Below are positions 8,558 through 16,860 of a stretch of DNA of 64,000 nt, piece by piece. The position numbers were made by a program, and so were the translations under genes. Origin of the DNA: Actinoplanes sp. TFC3 (GTDB taxonomy: Bacteria; Actinomycetota; Actinomycetes; Mycobacteriales; Micromonosporaceae); assembly GCF_001553785.1 (NCBI RefSeq), contig NZ_LOJP01000001.1:5421925-5485924 (forward strand), read 5' to 3'. Numbering within the stretch: position 1 is the stretch's first letter; each line of letters begins with the position of its first letter. The notes under the pieces are model-generated. The model was not told the DNA's origin, searched no databases, and saw nothing but the letters and a program-made list of their open reading frames with translations.

Positions 8558-10278
8558 GATGGCCGACCCGCCGCAAACGACCGACTACCGTAGCCGAACG
8601 CTACCGCTCCCTCATCGACGAAGCTGTCGATGACAGCGTTTTTAATCTTGTCGGCGCCGTGGACGACTGGCTCGCCGCAGCCATGAACCATGGATCCGAC
8701 GACGACCGGGCGGAGGCCCTCCACTACCGCACGGTTGCCCTCGTCCAGCGCGCCCGCGACCCGGTCACGCTCGCCGAACGCGAACGCCTACTAATCAGCA
8801 ACGAAGGTATCCCCGCCGAGGCAGGCTACTGGCTAGCCCGTACTCAGCGGACCCGCGACGCTGTGACCGCCATTGAGACATCTCGGGCGGTCTTGTATGA
8901 CCGGCTGACCGGATGGTTCGACCCGACCCTCCTTACCGCACTGCACGCTACCGGCCACGCCCGGCTCTTGGGCCGCTACACGACGGCCCTTGCGGCACTT
9001 AGCGACGGCTACCGCGACGAGTACACCCGGCAACCGGCCCTCCAACCCGGCATGACAGTTGAAGGCCGCCACTACGCCACAGGGCACACCACCGCGTTGC
9101 ATGCCGCCGCCGCAGAGGTCGACCGGCTTCAGCAGGACATCGAGAAGGTGACCGGCCAGCCGATACCTCCGTTAGAGCCGATCACCTATGACCTCGTGCA
9201 GGCAGCGGTCGCCACTATGCCGGTAATCTACCTGGCCGCCGCCAACGATTCCGGGTATGCCCTGATCGTCACCGACACGGCCGAACCACAACCTGTCTGG
9301 CTACCGGGGCTCACTGCCCACGCGGCCACCAGACGGGTCAGTGAGCTGCAGGAACCCAACACTCGCCCGCAATTGCTCGGCTCGGTCGACGACACCGTGC
9401 GGTGGCTCGCCGAGACCGCTCTGGTGCCACTAGCGGACTGGATTCGTGCCTGCCCAGTGCTTCGGACCGGTCCCATCGGTCTCGTGGCCGTCGGCGTGAC
9501 TGGCGCGCTTCCGATCGCGGCCGCGCTGCTACAGCAGGATGGTCCTGCCGTGTGGCACCTGCCCTATGCCCGAACCCTGACAACGGACCGGCAGCCGTTA
9601 CGGCCGCCGTGGAAGGTACGGATCTGCGCGGCCCCCCAAGTGCCCCTCTTGCGCCGGCTGCCGCGCACCGACAGGGACATCACTTGGCTGCAGGAACGCT
9701 ATGGCACACACATCCGCGCCGCACCCGACGCAACACGTGACGACGGCATCGAAGCGTTGCGCGAGGGCGACGTCGTAGAGCTGCTATGCCACGGTAAGTC
9801 GAAACCGGCCACCCCGCTGGACAGCGCCTTATGCCTCACCGATGGCGAACTGACCGTACGTGATCTCCTGAGCGAAGACCGCATCGGCGCCCGCCTGGCC
9901 ATCCTCGCCGCCTGCGAGGGCCAGCGATTTGACCTGCGCATGTCTGACGAGATCATCGGCCTGCCCCTTGCTCTTCACCAGGCCGGCACGGACGCAGTCA
10001 TCGCTGGACAGTGGCCGGTAGACGACATCCCTACCGGGCTGCTCATGCGGCGGCTACACGATAATCTCGCCGACGGCGCGCATCCCGCACAAGCACTGAC
10101 GCAGGCCCAAAACTGGCTACGGACTTCCTCCCGCCGAGAACTGGCCGACACCTACCCCAATGGCTACCAGATGCTCAGCGCCGACGGCACGCTGAGACCG
10201 TACTCTCACCCGGCGCATTGGGCCGGATTTACCTGCAGCGGATACCTCACTACCCACTCATCAGGAGACCGACCTTGA
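8554..10278 (+). CDS. CHAT-domain cysteine protease (CHAT operon, gene 2)
   Basis: Start ATG 8554, overlapping the stop of gene 1, giving 574 residues; earlier in-frame starts would lie inside gene 1. Residues 1-270 are helical, with TPR-like spacing. Residues about 300-574 form the CHAT domain, with His413 in LLCHGKSK and Cys454 in LAACEGQ as the predicted dyad, followed by the usual DEIIGLPLALHQAG and VIAGQWPV segments. Unlike the 1,155-residue CHAT protein in the first island, it lacks a zinc ribbon. It overlaps the next gene as TTGA. It is probably the effector of a three-gene system; its substrate is not evident. Confidence 0.8.
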   Translation: MRWPTRRKRPTTVAERYRSLIDEAVDDSVFNLVGAVDDWLAAAMNHGSDDDRAEALHYRTVALVQRARDPVTLAERERLLISNEGIPAEAGYWLARTQRTRDAVTAIETSRAVLYDRLTGWFDPTLLTALHATGHARLLGRYTTALAALSDGYRDEYTRQPALQPGMTVEGRHYATGHTTALHAAAAEVDRLQQDIEKVTGQPIPPLEPITYDLVQAAVATMPVIYLAAANDSGYALIVTDTAEPQPVWLPGLTAHAATRRVSELQEPNTRPQLLGSVDDTVRWLAETALVPLADWIRACPVLRTGPIGLVAVGVTGALPIAAALLQQDGPAVWHLPYARTLTTDRQPLRPPWKVRICAAPQVPLLRRLPRTDRDITWLQERYGTHIRAAPDATRDDGIEALREGDVVELLCHGKSKPATPLDSALCLTDGELTVRDLLSEDRIGARLAILAACEGQRFDLRMSDEIIGLPLALHQAGTDAVIAGQWPVDDIPTGLLMRRLHDNLADGAHPAQALTQAQNWLRTSSRRELADTYPNGYQMLSADGTLRPYSHPAHWAGFTCSGYLTTHSSGDRP

Positions 10279-10700
10279 GCGAAAACACCATCCACCTGGA
10301 CATTGATGGCCTGACCGGTGACGAGGTAGACGCAGCAAAAGCCGCGGCCGCCGCCCTTGGCGCTGAGCTGGAGGAGCTCTCCGTCACCCAAAACGCCGAA
10401 GACTTCTTTCAGAACGCGCCGGTGGTGATCACGGTCCTCACTCCGTTCCTCAAAGTGGCAGCCCAGGCCGCCGCGCCAAAACTGGCTGCCTTCCTCAAAC
10501 GGGCGCTGGGCCGGCGTGCACCCCGAACAATCCACCTCACCGACCACGACCTCTACCTGGAGTGGACCGAGGCCACCGAGAAACACACCGCCGAGGCGAT
10601 CGAGGCGATCCGAACACTCGACACCGCGCCCTTCGCACCTGGCAGCGTCCTTTACTTCGACGTGCCGACCAGCCAGTGGCGGCCCCGCTCGACTTCGTGA
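10275..10700 (+). CDS. Small protein of unknown function (CHAT operon, gene 3)
   Basis: TTG start at 10275 with AGGAG nine bases upstream, overlapping the CHAT stop by four bases; 141 residues. The N-terminus (NTIHLDIDGLTGDEVDAA) is acidic. A mildly hydrophobic stretch (FFQNAPVVITVLTPFLKVAA) occupies about residues 48-70. The second half mixes charged helices and strands (RTIHLTDHDLYLEW, later GSVLYFDVPTS). No family is recognised. The hydrophobic stretch may be a weak membrane-active or buried helix, which would make it a candidate substrate or effector released by the protease. That idea is speculative, though the tight coupling makes joint function likely. Confidence 0.65.
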   Translation: MSENTIHLDIDGLTGDEVDAAKAAAAALGAELEELSVTQNAEDFFQNAPVVITVLTPFLKVAAQAAAPKLAAFLKRALGRRAPRTIHLTDHDLYLEWTEATEKHTAEAIEAIRTLDTAPFAPGSVLYFDVPTSQWRPRSTS

Positions 10701-10790
10701 AGTGCAAGACAACTCGAACACCATCTTGCAATTTCTTATCTGCACCCTGGCATGGCGCTGAGGTCGTTCTTGCCTAGCTACGCTCGTCGA

Positions 10791-10968
10791 GGACTGCGTA
10801 ACGTTGACAAGAGTCGACAACCTACGCTTACCAAATGCAATGATCCAGAGCTTGTCATTGCCTGTCAGATCATGGCGTTGATCTGCGCGAACGCCGTACG
10901 GACGTGATCGTCTCTTGTCGCTGATAGTCAACCCTTGGCAGGGGTTTTCGGGGGGTAAACGGGGGCGC
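10791..10968. repeat. Attachment-like repeat R3 (island/island junction)
   Basis: Core CCTACGCT at 10821-10828 and G-rich box TTTTCGGGGGGTAAACGGGGG at 10945-10965, again 124 bases apart. The left arm matches R2 and R4. To the right of the core is TTACCAAATGCAATGA, whose complement TTTGGTAAGCG looks like a tRNA-Thr(GGT) anticodon loop running into the core. Confidence 0.75.
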
Positions 10969-11165
10969 CACCATGCCAACGTGGGCCGGTCGTGCTGACG
11001 GCAATCCGGGCCGCCTCGAGCGCTGTAGCCGACATCCGGTGCCTCAGCGGCTCATGCCAGGACAATTGCTCAGCAACATCTTGATCGCCTGGGTAACACG
11101 TACGCTGTGGCAGGGCGGATCGCCGGACCGGTCTGTTCCGCGGTGCGGCCGGTCCTCGACTGACG

Positions 11166-11813
11166 TTAGCTTCCCCACTCATCGGTCAACTCTGCCCAAG
11201 CCCCGGCCACCTCACGGTGCATTTCCTGCGCCACTCGCTCCTGCTCAACGGCGAGGCGAAAGTCGGCATGGCTGGCGGTTACGGTCAGGTCCGGCTCACT
11301 ACCGGAAGACAGCAGCGCCGGGCGCCCCGCACCCTCACGCATCGCCGTCTGCTGCAGCCTGTTGGCAGTAGCGGCCAGACGTTGCAGAGGTAGGCGCAGA
11401 CGGTCCGGGACACGAGCCGACAGCTGTTCCGTCTCCCTGGCGAATTCGCCAAGCCGCAAGGCGTCGAGTCCAGTCGCGGTGAACGGGCCGTCGTGCCGGA
11501 TCCGCCACTCAATCTGCTGCCCCAGCCGAAGCAACTCACTTGTCTCTATGTATTGGTGCTGGCGGGCGTCCCGTCGTGCTTGCTGATTCTGCAGTTCGAG
11601 CTGGTATTCAGCTTGGCGCGCTCCTTCCCGGCTTCGCTCAGCTTGATCGCTGCCTTCCTTGTCTATCTCGTGCCGGCGTTGCCAGCGAGCGATCGCAACG
11701 GCGACCGTCATTCCAACGATGCCGATCACGATCCCGGCGGCGACGGCGAGCCAGTCACCGTTGGTCACACCGTCGAGCGCCCACGTGTGTGCCGCGGAGA
11801 GTTGAATGGTCAT
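11166..11813 (-). CDS. Single-span membrane protein with cytoplasmic coiled region
   Basis: ATG 11813 preceded by GGGGAGGA; 215 residues. One membrane segment lies at about residues 22-42 (WLAVAAGIVIGIVGMTVAV), followed by basic residues (ARWQRRHE), which places the rest inside. Residues 50-105 are Glu/Gln/Arg-rich and probably a coiled coil (AERSREGARQAEYQLELQ). The remainder is helical (LRLGEFARETEQLSARVP). No domain is recognised; similar small membrane-coil proteins occur beside defence genes. It is transcribed away from the STAND ATPase gene and may belong to the same island module. Confidence 0.6.
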   Translation of the reverse strand: MTIQLSAAHTWALDGVTNGDWLAVAAGIVIGIVGMTVAVAIARWQRRHEIDKEGSDQAERSREGARQAEYQLELQNQQARRDARQHQYIETSELLRLGQQIEWRIRHDGPFTATGLDALRLGEFARETEQLSARVPDRLRLPLQRLAATANRLQQTAMREGAGRPALLSSGSEPDLTVTASHADFRLAVEQERVAQEMHREVAGAWAELTDEWGS

Positions 11814-12168
11814 GACATCCTCCCCGAGGATGCCACGTCACCAGGCACGCAGCCGATACTGGCAACCAGGACCCCCACCGTATCGGGCTCCTCACCACCG
11901 CCGGGCGCCTGAGTCCCGCCAGCAAGCACAGAGGTCGGACGCTGCTTCATCCACGGAGCTTGGAACGCCACGGTTGCTCTCCTACTGATGTCGCCTCGTA
12001 TCGGACTTCTCCCACTCAGCCTCGCAACGCCAGCGGTGTCCTAGTAAATGGGGCGAGGATGGCCTATCGAACTGCCCGATCCGCTGAGCAGACGTTCGAG
12101 GACGTGTCGTCACACTCAAATGATGCTCAGGACAGCTGCAGGGATGACATAACAGGGGCAAGCAGACA
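11814..12168. other. Intergenic stretch, no supported gene
   Basis: No frame here has convincing composition or a ribosome site. It holds the promoter side of the leftward membrane-protein gene. Confidence 0.5.
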
Positions 12169-12363
12169 TTAAACGGCGCGGTTATGACGGACGATCATTG
12201 GCATCCGGCCGCAATGCCCGTCCAGCATCGTCCAGCCTGACCAGACGTCGAGCGCGAGCCGCACGAGTGCGGTCGAATCCGAACACGAGGCCCTGGCGCA
12301 CCCCATGAGGGCGACGACCAATGCCGCGCCGATGACGAGTGCTTGATCTATCGAGATAGGCAT
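12169..12363 (-). CDS. Possible 64-residue membrane peptide
   Basis: The short frame MPISIDQALVIGAALVVALMG begins at ATG 12363, with ACGGAG about eight bases upstream, and has one hydrophobic segment. The C-terminal half has two Cys pairs but no recognisable motif. It sits between a membrane-protein gene and the STAND gene. It could equally be a chance frame. Confidence 0.3.
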   Translation of the reverse strand: MPISIDQALVIGAALVVALMGCARASCSDSTALVRLALDVWSGWTMLDGHCGRMPMIVRHNRAV

Positions 12364-12408
12364 GGCGACTCCGTCTGCCGGTGTGGATCTCGGGCGACCC
12401 TTCCTGCT

Positions 12409-12452
12409 ACGATAGTGTCAGACTCTGACGGTTTCTGACAACCCTGACAACG
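12409..12452 (+). promoter_or_regulatory. Candidate promoter/operator of the STAND gene
   Basis: A -10-like TACGAT at 12409-12414 is followed by a perfect inverted repeat with a one-base centre, GTCAGA-C-TCTGAC (12417-12429). Two further CTGACA half-sites follow at about 12434-12439 and 12443-12448, just upstream of the GGAGA ribosome site and GTG 12464. The cluster of half-sites suggests binding by a repressor, possibly the gene's own HTH-like N-terminus. Confidence 0.4.
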
Positions 12453-12463
12453 GAGAAGTCGAC

Positions 12464-13831
12464 GTGCCGATCGCTGTTCCTCCCGAGGATCAGGTACCTC
12501 AGGGTCCACTAAGAGACTTCGTCATGGCCCTGCATGAGCTATATGCGGCAGCCGGCAAACCGAGCGTGCGCATGGTCAGTAGGGCGATCCACGCACGGAA
12601 TGACATGCGTGATCACGTCAGCCACGAAACCATGAGTGCCATGCTCCGCGGCAGGAATCTGCCGAGGTGGTCCAAGGCGGAGAGCGTGGCACGGCAGTTG
12701 GCCGACTGGAGCGCCGGTGAAACGGATGGCGAGCGGGTCCTCCGTGACCTCTACCAACTCTGGCTGAGGGCAGAAGACGTTCGGGAGTCCTCTCCGGAGG
12801 GCGATTCCCTAAGCCCGGTCTCGCACCCGCCCGCATCGGTCTCCAGCACGAAGCCCGCCGCGGAGAACCACTTCGTCGGCCGACGCGACGCCCTCCGCCA
12901 GTTGGAAGACTGGATATCACATGACGAGAAGCCCATCGTTCTTATCACCGGCAGCCCCGGTGTTGGCAAGAGCGCCCTGCTCAACCGGTTCGTCGAGGCG
13001 TCGCGATCGGATTTTCCGGATGGCATCCTGCTCACCGATCTGCACGACCGGCAGCAGCTACCCCGGGCCCCATCGGATGTTCTAGGAGGTTTGCTGAGCC
13101 GACTCGGCGTTGCTCCGACCGGTATACCGCCGGAGCTTCCGGACCGCGTGTCGCTCTATCGAGCGCTACTCACAGGACGACGGACGCTGGTCGCATTCGA
13201 CAACGCCGATACCGCCGAACAACTGCGTCCCTTGCTGCCAGCCGTCCCGGGGCCCCGGGTGCTGGTCGCGACGCGCAGGGCCATGCATGGAGTAGCGGCG
13301 CGCGAAGGCGCCGCTACTCTGGCCCTCGCTTCGCTCCCGCATGACGAGGCGATCGAAGTGCTTACTGTTGCCATCGGAGCAGATCGTGTACGCCAGGAAC
13401 CCGCCGATGCGGATGCAATCGTCGAGCTATGCGGTGGCCTGCCGTTGGCGCTGCGGATCGCTGGGGCGCAATTGGCGGTGCACCCCAACTGGAGTCTTCG
13501 AGAACTCCGAAGGCGACTCACAGATGCCCGAATTGACACTTTGTCCCTCGACGATCCGCTGGCCGACATCGGCGTGCTTCTGGAAGGTTCGTTGAGCGCC
13601 GTCTCATCCGCCGCAACCCACCTGCTGAGGGAGCTCTCCATGCGAGGTCCCGAGGAATTCGAAATTGAGGCTGTGCAGACGCTCCTCGGGGCAGACGGCT
13701 CCGTGAGCGAGCGGCTGGTCAACGAGCTGAGCAACGTTAGTCTTATCAGCGGCCCCGACCAGCGCGGGAAGTACTTCATCCACGATCTTGTCCGGGCCTT
13801 CATACGGGAAAAAAGGTCGACGGCCCAATAG
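12464..13831 (+). CDS. STAND-type ATPase (NB-ARC) with HTH-like N-terminus
   Basis: GTG start with GGAGA upstream; 455 residues. Residues 10-90 resemble the actinomycete HTH-like module often placed before signalling ATPases (MVSRAIHARNDMRDHVS, then ETMSAMLRGRNLPRW). The NB-ARC ATPase core follows, with Walker A GSPGVGKS (residues 163-170), a Walker B region TLVAFDNADTAEQL and GLPLAL. Residues 375-455 look like a winged-helix end (FIHDLVRAFIREK). There is no C-terminal repeat sensor, unlike full-length AfsR/SARP or Avs-type proteins. It may act as an NTP-driven regulator or a short STAND defence switch. The repeated CTGAC half-sites upstream point to regulation at this locus. Confidence 0.7.
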   Translation: MPIAVPPEDQVPQGPLRDFVMALHELYAAAGKPSVRMVSRAIHARNDMRDHVSHETMSAMLRGRNLPRWSKAESVARQLADWSAGETDGERVLRDLYQLWLRAEDVRESSPEGDSLSPVSHPPASVSSTKPAAENHFVGRRDALRQLEDWISHDEKPIVLITGSPGVGKSALLNRFVEASRSDFPDGILLTDLHDRQQLPRAPSDVLGGLLSRLGVAPTGIPPELPDRVSLYRALLTGRRTLVAFDNADTAEQLRPLLPAVPGPRVLVATRRAMHGVAAREGAATLALASLPHDEAIEVLTVAIGADRVRQEPADADAIVELCGGLPLALRIAGAQLAVHPNWSLRELRRRLTDARIDTLSLDDPLADIGVLLEGSLSAVSSAATHLLRELSMRGPEEFEIEAVQTLLGADGSVSERLVNELSNVSLISGPDQRGKYFIHDLVRAFIREKRSTAQ

Positions 13832-13995
13832 GGCTCTCTCTACAACGCCGCGTGTCGCCGGCTTCCCGCAATTACTCCGAGTCGGCCCTGGCGAACCCCG
13901 TCGACATCCCCGAGGCGGCCGACGTAGACCACCACAAGGCCGCTTGAAACAACGAGACTTCGCTCGCGGCCGTCAGCTTCTGCGATCATGCGGGG

Positions 13996-15435
13996 ATGTT
14001 GCCGCCGCCGGGAGCCTCGGGAAGTCCCATCGCCGTAAAGGACTCGTTTGACGTGCCGGTCTTCGTACGCTGGTCCGGGCCAGATCTTGAACCGGTGCGT
14101 CGGCCTATGCCCTCGCGGGTTGCTGGCGCCTGGCGTCCCTGGCCGGGCCATAGTCCGCAAATTCCGGCTAGCGGCGACTATCGCACCACCACAACTTGGC
14201 GGGATGTTCTGGACGCGGCGCTGTCCGTAGGTCGGGATCCGACAGCATGGCTCGCCGCAGTACCGGCGCTTGCCTGGTCCGAGATCGTGGCTCGCAGATC
14301 GCCGCTGGTCGCTTATCTGTGCCGCAGCGAGATTCTGTCCGCAGGGGCAGTTGCCCGGCATATCGTCGAACCCAACGTCATCTACACCAGCGGTACGGAG
14401 GACACAGCCCAGTCTGCATTCGGATATCGCATCGGGATGACGATGGCAGAGTGGGCCTGCCGCGGCCTGATGGGTCTGGGGCCGACGCTACACGCGGAGG
14501 CTCGGCCCCCCGTCGGTCACGGACCCGCGTGGATCCCGTCGTTGGGCCTGCCAGACCTCGTCGGATATCACCCCGCGACAGGACTTCCCTGGATCGTCGA
14601 GGCCAAAGGAGGCCGCCGGCTCGGTCTGCCTCGTCTACGCGAAGGTGCGACGCAACTCTGCCGGCCCGGTCTGATGACGGGGCCGCACGTCAAAGTTCTG
14701 TGCGGCACCAGCCTCACCGATCGATTGTTCATGACGATCGACGTCGAGAATCATGATCCTGCGATGTCCCCGTGGCCGGAGCAGGCCGAGGCCGCAGAGA
14801 CCGATCGGATTCTGATGCTGGCGCAGTCACGCATGCTGACGTATTTTTCGTTGCGAGCGTTGCCAGCGGACTCGCTGCGGATTCTACCGATCGGGCCGGG
14901 CGTTGAGAGTCGGCGCAGCCGACGCGGCGGCGCTGCAACGGTCACGCTCCTCGAGGACGACGAGTCCACACGGGTGGAGCGCCAGGCAGCCCGCCAGGAT
15001 CCAAGTTATCTGCAGCGACCCGGCGAGCATCGGCTCGACATGCTCACTGGCACCGTACCCGGCACCGATCTCGTCCTTGGCATGTCTCGGCGTTTGTACG
15101 CCGCCTGTGAAGAACTCGCTCGCGAACAGGAGCAGATCGCGGTGATGGTGGATCAGGAGATTCCCCGGCCGGACCGCGACGAGGCTGAAGACGTCGCAGA
15201 TCGGATCCATGCTGCCCGGAGGCAGTTGCTGTATGAGGAGGTGGACAGGTCCGAGGCACGAAACCGTACGCGCGAAGCGTTCGAATCGGCGCAGAGCCGC
15301 AACTGGTGGTCGCTGATCGACCGTCCGGCGCGACTCACCCCGGAACCTGAACAGAATGTGCTAGAAGCGGCGACCGAGGACACCTACCTGGCCATCGACG
15401 CGCGAACCGCCGAGCTGGCGATGCCGCGCCGGTGA
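13996..15435 (+). CDS. Putative PD-(D/E)XK-type nuclease, unknown family
   Basis: Product 479 residues; TTG 13996 is the first start in the frame, but I see no clear ribosome site. I see a plausible nuclease core: Asp187 in GLPDLVGYHP, then Glu202 and Lys204 in WIVEAKGG, the D-x(n)-E-x-K layout of PD-(D/E)XK enzymes. Just before it is a helical segment (FGYRIGMTMAEWACRGLMG), and after it comes an Arg-rich helix. The last 150 residues are charged and helical. It follows the STAND ATPase gene on the same strand, separated by about 160 bases. A role as a DNA-cleaving effector fits the motif and the neighbourhood, but the family is not one I can name. Confidence 0.6.
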   Translation: MLPPPGASGSPIAVKDSFDVPVFVRWSGPDLEPVRRPMPSRVAGAWRPWPGHSPQIPASGDYRTTTTWRDVLDAALSVGRDPTAWLAAVPALAWSEIVARRSPLVAYLCRSEILSAGAVARHIVEPNVIYTSGTEDTAQSAFGYRIGMTMAEWACRGLMGLGPTLHAEARPPVGHGPAWIPSLGLPDLVGYHPATGLPWIVEAKGGRRLGLPRLREGATQLCRPGLMTGPHVKVLCGTSLTDRLFMTIDVENHDPAMSPWPEQAEAAETDRILMLAQSRMLTYFSLRALPADSLRILPIGPGVESRRSRRGGAATVTLLEDDESTRVERQAARQDPSYLQRPGEHRLDMLTGTVPGTDLVLGMSRRLYAACEELAREQEQIAVMVDQEIPRPDRDEAEDVADRIHAARRQLLYEEVDRSEARNRTREAFESAQSRNWWSLIDRPARLTPEPEQNVLEAATEDTYLAIDARTAELAMPRR

Positions 15436-15457
15436 CGAGTGGGAATGGCGGCGTCGG

Positions 15458-16372
15458 TCATGCTTTCCTCCGCAGCGCACCGCTGTGCAGCCACTGCACC
15501 AGCGTGGCAGCCAGATGTATCACCGCTTCCGCCTCCGTCTGGAGCTGGCGGCGGGAGGTCGGTGTGCCCGCGTGTCGGGATCGCTGCCCTTCCCACAGCG
15601 TCGTCATCAGGGCGATGACCGGTGTTACCGGACCTGGCGTTCCGTCCTTGCCGGGAACGACGAGTTCCCATTTGGCCGACGCGTCCCGCAGATGGTCACG
15701 CACCTTTCCCAGGGTGGCGGTCCCATTGCTGGGCAGTACAACCGGGCAGGCGGCGGCCTCGACGGCCTTGACCGCCTCGGCGTACGCCTTGTCCGGGTCG
15801 GGGTGCCGGCCGTATGCGGCGGTCCAGGCCGCACTGAGGTGGCCCCCAGACTCAGGGCTGGCCGCTGCGGCGGTCGCGGCGGTCGCGGCGGTGATCGTTT
15901 CGTCGCCCCGTCGCTCCACCCCGCCCCCGCCGGTGTTGATCCGCCAGGCTGAGCCGCCGCCGTTCAGGGCATCGCTGAGTTGTGAGCGAGGTCCTGGAAT
16001 AATCTTTGGATCGCTAATCCAGTCGCGTTTCTCCACGTCGTCGAGCTCGGATTTGGGCCACCAGCGCAGAATGCCGTCGATGACATCGAGAAGATCCTCG
16101 CCGTCGAGGTAGCGGTTCACGTCGTCCTCGTCCAAGGCGAGTCGCAGCCGCCACTGCAGCTCTTCTCGGGCGGGCTGGTTGGTGGACCACCGATCGCTCA
16201 CCCAACTGCGCAACGCCGGGCGCAGGTGATCAGGCACCGCCTCGTACAGGGTCGGGTCCGGCCCCAGACCGGCGGCGCGTCGACTCAGCGGGACCCACGC
16301 GGACACCGGCGGCGATGCAGGGGGTAGCCCCGGGGCGGGCTCGCCCCACGGGTTGTCGTTCCAGTCGGTCAC
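15458..16372 (-). CDS. Abortive-infection-like protein (Abi_C-type C-terminus)
   Basis: GTG start at 16372; 304 residues. The N-terminal 130 residues are Trp/Asp-rich and helical (ALRSWVSDRW, ILRWWPKSELDDVEKRDW). A Gly/Ala-rich linker follows, where the DNA contains a short tandem repeat around 15870-15900. The C-terminal 130 residues (AYAEAVKAVEAAACPVV, later ALMTTLWEGQRSRHAG and EAEAVIHLAATLVQWL) match, from memory, the Abi_C pattern found at the end of phage-exclusion proteins. It converges on the nuclease candidate gene. Family membership is a resemblance, not a proven match. Confidence 0.55.
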   Translation of the reverse strand: MTDWNDNPWGEPAPGLPPASPPVSAWVPLSRRAAGLGPDPTLYEAVPDHLRPALRSWVSDRWSTNQPAREELQWRLRLALDEDDVNRYLDGEDLLDVIDGILRWWPKSELDDVEKRDWISDPKIIPGPRSQLSDALNGGGSAWRINTGGGGVERRGDETITAATAATAAAASPESGGHLSAAWTAAYGRHPDPDKAYAEAVKAVEAAACPVVLPSNGTATLGKVRDHLRDASAKWELVVPGKDGTPGPVTPVIALMTTLWEGQRSRHAGTPTSRRQLQTEAEAVIHLAATLVQWLHSGALRRKA

Positions 16373-16512
16373 GGCGTCACGGTACCGCCGACGGGCGAAA
16401 GGGACTGCGAGATAAACGCGAGGACCTGAGCGTGCTGTTCTGCTCGCATGCTGGGGGTCGTCGACACCTTCGCGAGGGACGCTGCCCCGACGAGTATACG
16501 CCTGCTCCTTGC

Positions 16513-16532
16513 GAGTAGTCGCATACTCGCGC
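16513..16532. promoter_or_regulatory. Palindrome in the divergent promoter region
   Basis: GCGAGTA (16513-16519) and TACTCGC (16526-16532) form a perfect 7-base inverted repeat with a 6-base spacer, and a related CGAGTATACG lies about 25 bases upstream. A TATTCT -10-like box follows. The site lies between the Abi_C-like gene and the methylase operon and could control both. Confidence 0.45.
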
Positions 16533-16564
16533 TATTCTCGAGGCATCCTAAGAGAGGGGCGACG

Positions 16565-16639
16565 TTGATCTGGAATGACCCCGGCCCGCCAACCACCTAC
16601 CGACTTGCCGGTCTCACTAGCCAAGAGTTGTACCGATGA
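16565..16639 (+). CDS. 24-residue micro-ORF leading the methylase operon
   Basis: TTG 16565 sits behind GAGAGGGG at good spacing, and the stop overlaps the next ATG as ATGA (16636-16639). The peptide begins MIWNDPGPPTTYRLAG and ends SQELYR; it is soluble and Pro-rich. A strong ribosome site, full use of the space and coupling to the next gene make it look like a real cistron or a translational-control leader. No homologue is known to me. Confidence 0.5.
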   Translation: MIWNDPGPPTTYRLAGLTSQELYR

Positions 16640-16860
16640 GCCCGCGGTCATGGGTCGGTACGTGGGCCGGCTTGGCAGCACCCGTCGTGCCCGCTCTCGC
16701 CGATATGCAATGGTGGGTAGTCCTCTGCGTACTACTTCTCGTGTTGGTGCATCGAATCTTTCCCCAAGCCTCCAAGGACCTACTGACCCTCTGGCTCCGC
16801 ATCATCCCGCCTAGGAACAACCGGTCGAAGAAGAGGAAGATGGATACAGAAGATGAGTGA
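16636..16860 (+). CDS. Small membrane protein coupled to the HsdM-like gene
   Basis: Product 74 residues; the start overlaps the micro-ORF stop (ATGA) and the end overlaps the methylase start by eight bases (ATGAGTGA). One hydrophobic segment (WWVVLCVLLLVLVHRIF) lies at about residues 26-42, followed by a very basic tail (RNNRSKKRKMD). The layout suggests a single-span protein with a positively charged cytoplasmic end. Membrane proteins are not part of ordinary type I restriction systems, so its place in this operon is unusual. Confidence 0.65.
   Translation: MSPRSWVGTWAGLAAPVVPALADMQWWVVLCVLLLVLVHRIFPQASKDLLTLWLRIIPPRNNRSKKRKMDTEDE

Noticed and set aside
10206-10979. Minus-strand frame covering the third CHAT-operon gene and repeat R3
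   Set aside because: It runs across the attachment module and against a coupled plus-strand gene; composition is shadow-like. Similar PPEN-containing minus frames arise at other repeats only because the G-rich box is repeated.
15870-15905. Tandem GGTCGCGGC units, possible regulatory repeat
   Set aside because: They fall inside the Abi_C-like gene and encode its Ala/Thr-rich linker; low-complexity coding repeat.
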